Shown here one piece after another: positions 32,776 to 41,169 of a stretch of DNA of 64,000 bases. Position numbers and translations under genes: made by a program. Below the pieces are notes generated by a model. That model saw only the letters and a program-made list of their open reading frames with translations. It made no database searches and was not told where the DNA came from. Origin of the DNA: Bhargavaea changchunensis (lineage in GTDB: Bacteria; Bacillota; Bacilli; Bacillales_A; Planococcaceae); NCBI RefSeq assembly GCF_042665595.1, contig NZ_JBHTCT010000005.1:310001-374000 (forward strand). Direction: 5' to 3'. The stretch's first letter is position 1. Each line of letters starts with the position of its first letter.

Positions 32776-33372
32776 ATGAATGTCAGACAAAGACAGGGGC
32801 AAAAAACAAAAAAGAAAATCATAGAAGCAGCCATCGCCCTCTTCCATGAGCGTGGCTTCAATAATGTCACGGTCGATGAGATCGTCGCCGTCACCAACAC
32901 CTCAAAAGGCGCCTTCTACAATCATTTCACCAGCAAACATGAAGTCTTCGCCGAACAGTTCAAGCAGATCGACCAGTTCTACGTCGAGCACCTGGTCCCC
33001 CAGCTCGATGCCGACCAATCGGTCATCGAACGGCTCACCCGCTTCCTCGAGCTGCAGATGAATTATCTTCAGGATGAACTTGGGTGGGACGTCACACGCA
33101 CGATTTACGAGCAGGAGCTCAGTACAGAGCGATCCTCATACTTCCTCGACCCGGACCGGCCGCTCTACGATATTTTGTTCACTTTGTGCCAGGAAGGCAT
33201 TGATAAAGGAGAATTCAAGGAGGGTTATAGTGCGCATGATATCGTGACCGTACTGATTCATGGAATGCGCGGAGTGCTGTACAACTGGAGCCTGAACCGC
33301 GGGAGGATTTCGCTGGCGGATGAGCAGCGGATGATGTTCGGGGCTTTATTGGATGGGTTGAGTGCAGAGTAA
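32776..33372 (+). CDS. TetR/AcrR-family transcriptional regulator
   Basis: 198 residues. The N-terminal helix-turn-helix includes GFNNVTVDEIVAVTNTSKGAFYNHFTSKHEVF around residues 29-60. The C-terminal ligand domain resembles that of the TetR protein at 59367-59990, whose recognition helix (SKGAFYxHFxSK) is almost the same. It is divergent from the MFS/acetoacetyl-CoA synthetase operon, with two AGACTACGGTCT operators between them. An acyl-CoA or carboxylate ligand is likely but not shown. Confidence 0.92.
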   Translation: MNVRQRQGQKTKKKIIEAAIALFHERGFNNVTVDEIVAVTNTSKGAFYNHFTSKHEVFAEQFKQIDQFYVEHLVPQLDADQSVIERLTRFLELQMNYLQDELGWDVTRTIYEQELSTERSSYFLDPDRPLYDILFTLCQEGIDKGEFKEGYSAHDIVTVLIHGMRGVLYNWSLNRGRISLADEQRMMFGALLDGLSAE

Positions 33373-33392
33373 CCATCCTTTATCACAAAAAA

Positions 33393-33424
33393 CAACCGCC
33401 TTCCCATACAGGAAAGACGGTTGG
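33393..33424 (+). terminator. Terminator after tetR
   Basis: CAACCG and CGGTTG form the base of an imperfect hairpin with inner C-T-T-C-C/G-G-A-A-A pairing. The plus strand continues GTGTTTAGG with only a weak T-run, and the A-rich left flank gives a U-run on the minus strand, so it may also serve the racemase operon. Confidence 0.5.
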
Positions 33425-33479
33425 TGTTTAGGCTGGTTTATTGAAATGAAAAAGTTTATACAACTAAACTACAGTGCTT

Positions 33480-34220
33480 TTAGTTTGGAACAGTAGTGCT
33501 CCCAAACTTTTTCAATTCGCCCACATACTCTTTCTTCTCAGGATACTTGTAAGTCTTGGTCTTACTTGTTTTTTTGCCCATATCTACAATAGATTCTGCC
33601 ATCTTTACAGCTGCAACTACACCATCAATTACTGGAACCCCTAGTTCCTTTTCAAGGCTATCTGCAAATTCAGCCATTCCGGCGCACCCCAACAGGATAG
33701 CTTCTGCATCGTCCTCTTCCACTGCTCTTTTTCCTTCTTCTCGTAGGAGTTTCATTCCTTGCTCGGGATCTCGTTCAAAGTCAATTACACACATGGGAGT
33801 TGTTCTTACGTTAACAACCCGCTTAGCCATTCCATATGAATCGACCAGTTCCTCGATCATAGTCTTGATGCGTGGCAAAACAGTCACGACTGAGAATCTG
33901 GCTGACAAAGTAGCTGCCAAATAAAGTGACGCTTCTGCAATTCCTATTACAGGTTTATCCGTTACTTCTCTTGCTGCTTGTAAACCTGGATCACCATAGC
34001 ACGCTATTACGAACGCGTCAGCACCGTCATCATTTTTGACTTCATCCAAAACACCTACAATGCTTAAATATTCATCGTAGTACGACTCAATAGAGATAGG
34101 CCCCATTTTAGGACTTACCGCTAGTATTTCAGTATCAGGCCGCGCTTTTGACTTAGCAGCGTGTTCAATACCTTTCGTCATAGCTAATGTGGTGTTTGGG
34201 TTTATCACTTTAATTTTCAT
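33480..34220 (-). CDS. Hydantoin/aspartate-glutamate-type racemase
   Basis: 246 residues of the Asp/Glu/hydantoin racemase family. It starts with MKIKVINPNTT, and the two catalytic cysteines are in FVIACYGDPG (about residue 79) and LLGCAGMAEF (about 178). Hydantoin racemases interconvert D- and L-5-substituted hydantoins so that stereospecific enzymes can use both. The ATG at 34220 follows GGAGGGTGTGAG. It is the last gene of the hyu operon, which fits that role. Confidence 0.9.
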   Translation of the reverse strand: MKIKVINPNTTLAMTKGIEHAAKSKARPDTEILAVSPKMGPISIESYYDEYLSIVGVLDEVKNDDGADAFVIACYGDPGLQAAREVTDKPVIGIAEASLYLAATLSARFSVVTVLPRIKTMIEELVDSYGMAKRVVNVRTTPMCVIDFERDPEQGMKLLREEGKRAVEEDDAEAILLGCAGMAEFADSLEKELGVPVIDGVVAAVKMAESIVDMGKKTSKTKTYKYPEKKEYVGELKKFGSTTVPN

Positions 34221-34245
34221 AAAACTCACACCCTCCTTGATATTT

Positions 34246-35745
34246 TTAATTAACATCTTGAACCGCTGGTTTTGGAACTAGTTCTTTTCCAGTTATCTCT
34301 GGCTGAATGTAAATCCTACAGATCCAATACTTCATGAGCGGGTAATATAGAGCTATGGATATTACTAAAGCTGAGACAAACCCATAATCCGGAAAAAACA
34401 TGACTGATAGGCCGGCCGGTATATATGCTATAACGGCTGCAGGGTTTATGTTTTTCCAATACTTGTATTGTCCGTTCACTGTATATAATTCTTCTAAATT
34501 TAGTTTCCTTTTCCTTAAAAGATAATAGTCGGCAACCATGATTCCAACAATAGGGGAAAGAGTTGCAGTGATAACCATAAGAATTTGCGGTACATAATCC
34601 CCATAGTTCCATGGTTGAATTAGCAACCCAATCACACCAGTTGTAATGGCTCCTCCAGCAAAAGAAATTTTCTTTGGAAAGAAATTTACAATAATATACC
34701 CTGGTGGCAATAGATTTGCGCTTATATTAGTAGACCATTGGGCCAAAACAATGAAAGCCAGACAAACAATGAGTAAGAACGGACTTTCTTTCCCTACGGT
34801 CTCAACCATGACGTCAATCGGGTTCCAGTTACCAGTTGCAACTCCGCTTGTCATGCCGATAAGCGTGAACAAAAGCATGGAACCAACCAACCCGAATGTA
34901 TGCCCGAAAAAGCTTGATTTGTTTAACTTCCACCAGTTTGTTTCATTTGGAGAAGTATTGGTTTTCAAAAACCTCGTAAAATCAGGAGCATTCAATGTCA
35001 TAGTGATGTACATTCCCATCATGACGACAGTCGCAAATCCAAACGATACTCCGCCTTCTCCCGTTAGTGAAAACAGACTTGTGAGAGTCATATCATGCTG
35101 TTTCATTATGGTTACCTGCATAACAATTCCTATTATTAAAATACTCGGAGATGCCAACCATTCAAATTTTGTAATTGCCTCGATCCCCATTGCAGTATTT
35201 ATTATTTGAAGGGCCCCAAACAGTATTATTAATAGCATCAAATTAGAATATCCCGTTAGCATCTCCATGATTACGTTTAGAGCGTATGCTCCCATCCAAG
35301 TTTGAAAACCAAACCAGAAGATAGCTGGAAGTGCTCTGATAACCGCAGGGATATGGGTTCCCAAGTATCCAAAGCACGCTCTTATATAAACTGCATATGA
35401 GATTCCATACTTTGTTCCAATGTCTCCCATTAGGGTTAGCAGACCAGCAACAATCAAGTTACCCAAAAGACAAGCAAGTATAATACTAGTTGGTGACAGT
35501 GCTGGGTAGAGTTGGGCTGCTGAAACGAATGTAACTAGTTGAACAGCGATACCAATCCATAACATTAAGAAACCAAGAGAAGTGATATTTCTTTCGCTGG
35601 GTTTTGAAGGCATTATATCCTTACCTGTTAAACTGATTCCTTTTCCTTTCTTATCCAATACAGACCCCCCGATCTTTCTGTCTTGAGACGACAATGAAAG
35701 CAAATCATACTCCTGCTCCTGAAACCATGACTTAGTAAGGTTCAC
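34246..35745 (-). CDS. NCS1-family permease (hydantoin/allantoin/cytosine type)
   Basis: 499 residues with about twelve hydrophobic segments. It resembles the allantoin permease PucI and the hydantoin carrier Mhp1: KYGISYAVYIRACFGYLGTHIPAVIRAL around residues 112-140, FGFQTWMGAYALN near 150, and TLNAPDFTRFLKTN near 250. Transport of hydantoins or ureides with sodium or protons is inferred from family and neighbours. The start is a GTG behind AGAGGG; the first ~43 residues are polar and poorly conserved, so a later start is possible. It sits 25 bp upstream of the racemase gene. Confidence 0.9.
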   Translation of the reverse strand: MNLTKSWFQEQEYDLLSLSSQDRKIGGSVLDKKGKGISLTGKDIMPSKPSERNITSLGFLMLWIGIAVQLVTFVSAAQLYPALSPTSIILACLLGNLIVAGLLTLMGDIGTKYGISYAVYIRACFGYLGTHIPAVIRALPAIFWFGFQTWMGAYALNVIMEMLTGYSNLMLLIILFGALQIINTAMGIEAITKFEWLASPSILIIGIVMQVTIMKQHDMTLTSLFSLTGEGGVSFGFATVVMMGMYITMTLNAPDFTRFLKTNTSPNETNWWKLNKSSFFGHTFGLVGSMLLFTLIGMTSGVATGNWNPIDVMVETVGKESPFLLIVCLAFIVLAQWSTNISANLLPPGYIIVNFFPKKISFAGGAITTGVIGLLIQPWNYGDYVPQILMVITATLSPIVGIMVADYYLLRKRKLNLEELYTVNGQYKYWKNINPAAVIAYIPAGLSVMFFPDYGFVSALVISIALYYPLMKYWICRIYIQPEITGKELVPKPAVQDVN

Positions 35746-35819
35746 GGTAACCCTCTACATCCAGCCAAACATATCAATATCAAGGTTTTAGATTTTAAAT
35801 CAGCTCCCATCCACCATAT

Positions 35820-37094
35820 TCAAGCTATACCAGCGTCTTCTCTTTCATTCAACAAAACTTTGGCAACGGCCAGAAGGGTTTCTGTACCTTTGGCTATATC
35901 CTCAGCATCCGCCCATTCCTCCGGTTGATGGCTGACGCCTTTTTTGCAACGGACAAAAATCATTCCAACATCAGTCAGTTCGGTCATCAGCATGGCATCA
36001 TGTCCTGCACCGCTTACCATCTTTTTAGGAGGGAGCCCCATATCTTTCATAGCTTCCAATAAATAAGAAGTGAGTCTTGGACTGCATGAAACCGGGGGAA
36101 CACGCATTCCTTCTTCGATGTTCCAGTCGATTGCTCTTTCTTTGCACACTTCCTGTATTTTGTTGACGATACTTTTAAACAGGCCTTCTCTCCGATCCAG
36201 GTCAATGTCACGCAAGTCCAGCGTAAATCTCACCTTGGCGGGAATAATATTACTCCCTCCCGGAATGGATTCCAGTATCCCCACTGTTCCCACAGTTTCT
36301 TTTGCCTCCGGCATGTTGCACAGTTTTTCTATATACAGAATGATTTCAGAAGCCGCAGGGACCGGGTCTCTCCTCAGATGCATGGGAACGGTACCTGCAT
36401 GACCTGCTTCTCCTTCCAAAGTGATAGTCATCCAATGAGGTCCTGCGATATCGGTGACGACTGCAATCGGAAGTTCCTCCGCTTCAAGATAAGGGCCCTG
36501 CTCGATATGCATTTCCAGATAAGCATGAACTTCACCCTGCTTCAGTACTGAGTGAGCCATGTTTTCCGGCTGGATCTGATCAGAGAAGTTTTTGAGAGCC
36601 TCAAGACGGGTGATGCCTTTTTCATCTAGTTTTATCAAGTCCGATTCATTTAGCTTACCGGCCACTCCACGACTTCCAAATAGCCCGTCATTAAATCTGG
36701 AACCCTCTTCTTCACAAAATGCGATAATTTCCAATGGGCGTGCATGTGAAAACCCTTCCTCCCGAAGGGTTTGGGCGACTTCTATGCCGCCCAGCACCCC
36801 AATTACTCCATCGAATTTCCCTCCGTTTTTAACGGTATCAATATGCGAACCGATGACGACTGGGGGGATTTCAGGATGGTTCCCTTCAAGCCGTCCTATC
36901 AGGTTACCGAAATGATCGTATCGGACGTTCATACCGAGTTCCTTCATCCACCCAATGACGAGCTGATGTCCTTGCTTATCTTCTGGACTCAGTGCCCGGC
37001 GGGTGACCCCGCCGGACGGGGTTTTTCCGATTTCCCCTAAGTCCATGATGCGCTTTTGCAGACGCTCTACATTAATTCCCTGTGATAGTTTCAT
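35820..37094 (-). CDS. M20-family N-carbamoyl-L-amino-acid hydrolase / allantoate amidohydrolase
   Basis: 424 residues. Zinc-site motifs are in order: GSHIDTVKNGGKFDGVIGVL (His/Asp near residues 82-95), CEEEGSRF (about 128), EMHIEQGPYLE (about 193) and SGAGHDAMLM (about 381). The lid-domain region is GEAGHAGTVPM. The enzyme would hydrolyse the N-carbamoyl amino acid from the hydantoinase to the free amino acid, CO2 and ammonia. The start codon overlaps the hyuB 3' end by 23 bp. Expected cofactors are Zn, Mn or Co. Confidence 0.93.
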   Translation of the reverse strand: MKLSQGINVERLQKRIMDLGEIGKTPSGGVTRRALSPEDKQGHQLVIGWMKELGMNVRYDHFGNLIGRLEGNHPEIPPVVIGSHIDTVKNGGKFDGVIGVLGGIEVAQTLREEGFSHARPLEIIAFCEEEGSRFNDGLFGSRGVAGKLNESDLIKLDEKGITRLEALKNFSDQIQPENMAHSVLKQGEVHAYLEMHIEQGPYLEAEELPIAVVTDIAGPHWMTITLEGEAGHAGTVPMHLRRDPVPAASEIILYIEKLCNMPEAKETVGTVGILESIPGGSNIIPAKVRFTLDLRDIDLDRREGLFKSIVNKIQEVCKERAIDWNIEEGMRVPPVSCSPRLTSYLLEAMKDMGLPPKKMVSGAGHDAMLMTELTDVGMIFVRCKKGVSHQPEEWADAEDIAKGTETLLAVAKVLLNEREDAGIA

Positions 37095-38886
37095 GCCCCG
37101 TCCCCCGATTTACAACAAGCGATTTTCTAAGTTGCAAGGTCGCTTCTTCGTCTATGCAGAATTGTTCATTGATAATTACTCCGTACTCGGTTTTCGCCTG
37201 TTCCCTCGTGATATAGTCATCGAGCACATCGTTCAGCACTTGTTCTGGGGAGCGTTCAATCGGGTTACCATAGCCTCCTCCGCATGGTCCGGTCATTCTG
37301 AGCGCACTGTCCTTCGTGACCCTCGTATTCGGAATTTTTGATGGGAGTTCTCTCTCTGATCCGTCCGGATAACGAATGGTTAGTTCACCAACTTTACCAT
37401 CCCTACCACCTGCAAATCCCCAAGGCTCGTATTTATGGCCATCTCCTTCAACGGAGAAGCTACCTTCTTCAAGGAAAGTGATTTCACGGATAGAGCCAAT
37501 GCCGCCCCGCCATTTTCCGGGCGCACATGCATGGTTTCTTAGTTCATACTTGGAAACGCGAAGTGGATAGTGGGATTCAATATCCTCGATCGGATTGTTC
37601 CGTGTATTGGCATATAACGTGTCAACTGCATCCATCGCATCTTTCCCATAGCGTCCGCCATAACTGCCTTCAAAGATATCCATATACACCCAGTAGTCCT
37701 TGCCCCGTTTTCCGCTCATGGCCAGTACATGCAGGTTGCCGACTCCGGCACTTACTTGCTTTGGCACGACTTGCGCCAAAGCTCTCATCAAGGTATCTGC
37801 AATCATATTGCCCGAACAGAAGCGCGCAATGGTAGGCGCCGGGAACACTGGATTACAGATCGTCCCTTCCGGTGCGATAATCTGGACTGGTCGAGTCAGT
37901 CCGGTATTCTGCGGGAAGTTACCGAACTCTGTAGAATCCAGCAAGATGGAACGCAATGTCAGATATATGGCGATATCAACGGTTCCCTTAAGCGGCATGT
38001 TGATAGGTTTGTTATCCGCTTGAGGAGCTGTGCCCGTCAAGTCGACAGTCAGCTCATCACCTTTTACTTTGAGTGTAACCGCTACTTTCAAGTCTTTTTC
38101 GCTAGCCAACTCACTATCCAGATAGCCGTCCATAAATCCTTCAGCATAATACTCCCCGTCCGGCAATTTGCTGATAGAGCTTCTCATCATATTTTCCGAG
38201 TAATTCGTGAGACCTTCGGCTGTTGCCTGTACAGTTTCCAGTCCGTATTTATTAACAATTTCAAGGTAGCGTTCTGCACCAATCCGTGCTGCGGCAATTT
38301 GAGCTTCAATATCCCCTACGACGATGTCAGAGCTTCTAATATTGTCCCGCAGAACATTCCAGATAAACTCGTTTTTCTTCCCCTTCTCATAGACTTTGAT
38401 CGCTTTGAACTGAAGACCCTCCGCATAGGCATCCACCGCGTCGACAATGCCGCAGCTGCCCGGTGTAGATGCGCCGACATCGAGATGGTGAGCAGTCGTA
38501 ACGGAAAAACCAATCAGTTTCTTGTCAAGGAATACCGGCACACAGATTCCGAAGTCCGGTCCGTGGGAAGCGCCGTGGTAGGTTGAATTGTGGAGAATGA
38601 CATCCCCTGGCTCAAAACGATCTCCCCGTTCCTCCATGATCTGACGGATCCCTTCGACATAGCCCGGAATCGGCCCTGACTGAAGTGGCGTGCTATGCGA
38701 AGACTCACAAAGCTGCTGACCCTCCAGATCGACAAGAGCACAACCGAAGTCTTCGGATTCCCTGATGATGCTGGAGTACGACATCCGGGCAAGTTTATGA
38801 CCCATTTCAATTGCTGCATTCTCCAATGCGCCCAGTACAACCTGCATGGTAACTGGATCAATGACACTTTTAATTTGCATGGTCAT
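37072..38886 (-). CDS. hyuB: Hydantoinase B / oxoprolinase subunit B
   Basis: 604 residues, full length for HyuB. Signatures: NAAIEMGHKLARMSYS near residue 20, FEPGDVILHNSTYHGASHGPDF near 95, VTTAHHLDVGASTPG near 125, and the C-terminal WRGGIGSIREITF and GPCGGGYGNPIERS. With HyuA it forms an ATP-dependent hydantoinase or N-methylhydantoinase that opens the ring to the N-carbamoyl amino acid. The ATG at 38886 overlaps the hyuA stop (ATGA); a second ATG at 38880 has better spacing from AGGA. Confidence 0.94.
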   Translation of the reverse strand: MTMQIKSVIDPVTMQVVLGALENAAIEMGHKLARMSYSSIIRESEDFGCALVDLEGQQLCESSHSTPLQSGPIPGYVEGIRQIMEERGDRFEPGDVILHNSTYHGASHGPDFGICVPVFLDKKLIGFSVTTAHHLDVGASTPGSCGIVDAVDAYAEGLQFKAIKVYEKGKKNEFIWNVLRDNIRSSDIVVGDIEAQIAAARIGAERYLEIVNKYGLETVQATAEGLTNYSENMMRSSISKLPDGEYYAEGFMDGYLDSELASEKDLKVAVTLKVKGDELTVDLTGTAPQADNKPINMPLKGTVDIAIYLTLRSILLDSTEFGNFPQNTGLTRPVQIIAPEGTICNPVFPAPTIARFCSGNMIADTLMRALAQVVPKQVSAGVGNLHVLAMSGKRGKDYWVYMDIFEGSYGGRYGKDAMDAVDTLYANTRNNPIEDIESHYPLRVSKYELRNHACAPGKWRGGIGSIREITFLEEGSFSVEGDGHKYEPWGFAGGRDGKVGELTIRYPDGSERELPSKIPNTRVTKDSALRMTGPCGGGYGNPIERSPEQVLNDVLDDYITREQAKTEYGVIINEQFCIDEEATLQLRKSLVVNRGTGHETITGN

Positions 38887-40961
38887 TCCTGTTCACCAAC
38901 CTTTACAATCAGATTTCCGTATTCCTCGAGGTAGAATGTATTTCCAGGCGGGATGACAGTAGTCGTGTCCTTCTGGAATATAATTGCCGGACCTTCGATC
39001 TTCACATCTATCGGCAGCAGTTCCCGCTGATAGTGATGAGTCGGTATTGGCTTAAGCTCACCTTCGTGACGGAAGATAACATTCTCAGTTTTCACAATCG
39101 CCTTTTCAACGGTTGAATCCTGATCAATCATTTCCTTCTCCAGCTTTGGCATTTCTCCAGAGCCTGTTACGCGGATGTTGACAATCTCAATCGGCGTCTC
39201 TTTAAAGGAATGACCATACTCACTTTCGTGCATTTCGTGGAACAGGTCGAATGTTTTCGCGATGCTCTTCGCATCAAGATCTTCAGACGGCATTGGAACC
39301 CTGAGTTCATAACCTTGGCCGATGTAGCGGCATTCCGCAAATCGTTGCATGGAGATTTTTTCTTCAGAAATCTGATCTTCCTTGAGTTGACGGGTGAGGT
39401 CTTCTTCAAGGGCCCGCAGATCTTGGTTCAGCTCCGGAATATTCAGGAACGTACTCAGCATGAATTCGGTTTTGATTACGTCATATTTCAAGTCCGTCGT
39501 CAGCAGACCGCTTGCCGAGTTGATGCCCGGATATAGCGGAATAATAATCTCCGGAATCTTCAGCTCCCGGGCAACATCAACGGCATGGAGCGGACCGGCA
39601 CCGCCGAAAGCGACAAGGGAGAACTCGCGCGGGTCTGCCCCTCTTTGAATTGTCTTTTCACGGATTGCATTCGCCATATTGTTGTTGAGGATTCGAAGAA
39701 TACCTTCTGCCGCCTCTTCTTTCGACATCCCAAGTTGCTCCGCAAGTTCGCCGATGACTCGGTGGGCTTCGGATACATGGAGTACCATCTCGCCTGCAAG
39801 GAAGTTCTCTTCATCCAGTCGGCCCAAAACGACATTGGCATCACTTACAGTAGGCAAGTTCCCTCCATGCCCATAGCACGCAGGTCCCGGGACCGAACCT
39901 GCACTTTTCGGGCCGACCTTAAAGAGGCCGCCTTCATCCACATATGCGATACTTCCGCCGCCGGCGCCAATTGTCTGGATGTCAATCATCGGTACCGTTA
40001 CAGGGAAACCTGCAATCCACGTATCCCTCGCCGACGCCTCGGCAAAACCCTGCTCGGTGATGATGCCGATATCTGCACTCGTCCCACCGATATCGAATGT
40101 AATCAATTTGTTCAGATTGGACAGTCCTCCCGCATAAGCACCGCCAAGTACACCCGCAGCAGGTCCCGACAAGAGAGTATTGACCGGCTTTTGAGAGATT
40201 GTCTCTGGAGTCGCAACCCCACCGTTTGAGCACATGATATGAAGATCAGCAGTTATATTGGCATTTTCCAATCCATTGGAAAGATTATTGATATAGTTTT
40301 TCACTTTAGGGCCGATGAAACCATTTAACGAAGCAGTTGTAAATCGTTCAAACTCCCTGAATTGAGGCGAGACATCTGATGAACTTGTAATGAAGGCTTC
40401 CGGATATTCTTCCTTTACAATCTCAACTACACGCTGTTCATGCTCAGGATTAATGTAAGAGAACAGAAAACCAATGATAATGGAATCTACACCCTCATCC
40501 TTCAATTCCTTGACTGCTGTCCGGACTTCAGTTTCATTCAGTTCTTCAATAACCTGACCTTTCTCCGGACCCATCCGTTCGGTGACTGTTTTTCGGTGGC
40601 GACGCTTCACTAGTGCCCTGTCCTGCCACGGAATATCCTGCATGATCGAATAGTTCTCTGGGCGTTGGTGACGACCAATGTGCAGGATATCTTTATAATT
40701 TTTGGTTGTCAGCATGCCAGTCTTTGCACCATCAAATTCTAAAATTGCATTTGTTCCTATTGTTGTGCCATGAAAAACATGGTCAACTTCACTGACATCA
40801 ATATTGAACTGGTCAGCCAACTCCAAAATGCCATTGATTACCCCGATGGATGGATCCTCCAGTGTGGTGGGCAACTTATGAATATGGGTATGCTTTTTTT
40901 CTGTGTCATTGAAGAAGACGTCTGTAAATGTTCCTCCAACATCAACGCCAAACAGCTTCAT
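38883..40961 (-). CDS. hyuA: Hydantoinase A / oxoprolinase subunit A
   Basis: 692 residues, full length for HyuA, with actin-like ATPase features: GVDVGGTFTDVFF at residues 5-17, ITFDIGGTSADIGI near 290, PGPACYGHGG near 353 and FGGAGPLHAVDVA near 450. It binds and hydrolyses ATP to drive ring opening together with HyuB. The ATG at 40961 follows AAGGAGG. It is the first gene of the hyuA-hyuB-hydrolase-permease-racemase operon and is preceded by a GG-N10-GC sigma-54 promoter at 41001-41018. Confidence 0.94.
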   Translation of the reverse strand: MKLFGVDVGGTFTDVFFNDTEKKHTHIHKLPTTLEDPSIGVINGILELADQFNIDVSEVDHVFHGTTIGTNAILEFDGAKTGMLTTKNYKDILHIGRHQRPENYSIMQDIPWQDRALVKRRHRKTVTERMGPEKGQVIEELNETEVRTAVKELKDEGVDSIIIGFLFSYINPEHEQRVVEIVKEEYPEAFITSSSDVSPQFREFERFTTASLNGFIGPKVKNYINNLSNGLENANITADLHIMCSNGGVATPETISQKPVNTLLSGPAAGVLGGAYAGGLSNLNKLITFDIGGTSADIGIITEQGFAEASARDTWIAGFPVTVPMIDIQTIGAGGGSIAYVDEGGLFKVGPKSAGSVPGPACYGHGGNLPTVSDANVVLGRLDEENFLAGEMVLHVSEAHRVIGELAEQLGMSKEEAAEGILRILNNNMANAIREKTIQRGADPREFSLVAFGGAGPLHAVDVARELKIPEIIIPLYPGINSASGLLTTDLKYDVIKTEFMLSTFLNIPELNQDLRALEEDLTRQLKEDQISEEKISMQRFAECRYIGQGYELRVPMPSEDLDAKSIAKTFDLFHEMHESEYGHSFKETPIEIVNIRVTGSGEMPKLEKEMIDQDSTVEKAIVKTENVIFRHEGELKPIPTHHYQRELLPIDVKIEGPAIIFQKDTTTVIPPGNTFYLEEYGNLIVKVGEQE

Positions 40962-41000
40962 TAATAATTTCCTCCTTTTTATGTTTCTGCCTTAACTAGT

Positions 41001-41018
41001 AGCAAGATTCATGCCAAA
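41001..41018 (-). promoter_or_regulatory. Sigma-54 (-24/-12) promoter of hyu operon
   Basis: The minus strand reads TTTGGCATGAATCTTGCT. GG (41015-41014) and GC (41003-41002) are ten bases apart, and TTGCT matches the -12 consensus; only ATG in place of ACG departs from the -24 element. It is about 40 bp upstream of hyuA and downstream of a sigma-54 activator gene. Confidence 0.87.
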
Positions 41019-41048
41019 TAAAAAAACTGATAACGGCACGGTTATCAG
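41019..41048 (-). terminator. Terminator of the hyu activator gene
   Basis: CTGATAAC and GTTATCAG form an 8-bp stem around a 6-base loop, and the minus strand continues with TTTTTTTATTT. It ends the activator gene just before the hyu promoter, and the T-run overlaps the -24 flank. Confidence 0.8.
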
Positions 41049-41136
41049 GAATTTTTGGAGAGTTTATTTGCACAACAGAAAGTTAACTTTATATATAAAA
41101 TCTTCTGAATACAATAATTGCATGGTTTCAGTAGTT

Positions 41137-41150
41137 TTGCATAATCGCAA
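41137..41150. promoter_or_regulatory. Upstream activator site 1 for hyu (TTGCATAATCGCAA)
   Basis: An imperfect palindrome of the TTGCAN4TGCAA type (here CGCAA on the right), about 120 bp upstream of the sigma-54 promoter. With the second copy starting 19 bp away it forms a likely enhancer for the adjacent activator. Confidence 0.65.
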
Positions 41151-41155
41151 TGAAA

Positions 41156-41169
41156 TTGCATTATTGCAA
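41156..41169. promoter_or_regulatory. Upstream activator site 2 for hyu (TTGCATTATTGCAA)
   Basis: Palindrome TTGCA-N4-TGCAA, which overlaps the last codons of the activator gene. A possible half site (ATTGCA) lies at 41117. The activator is inferred to bind here, by analogy with the site set at 18401-18478. Confidence 0.7.
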
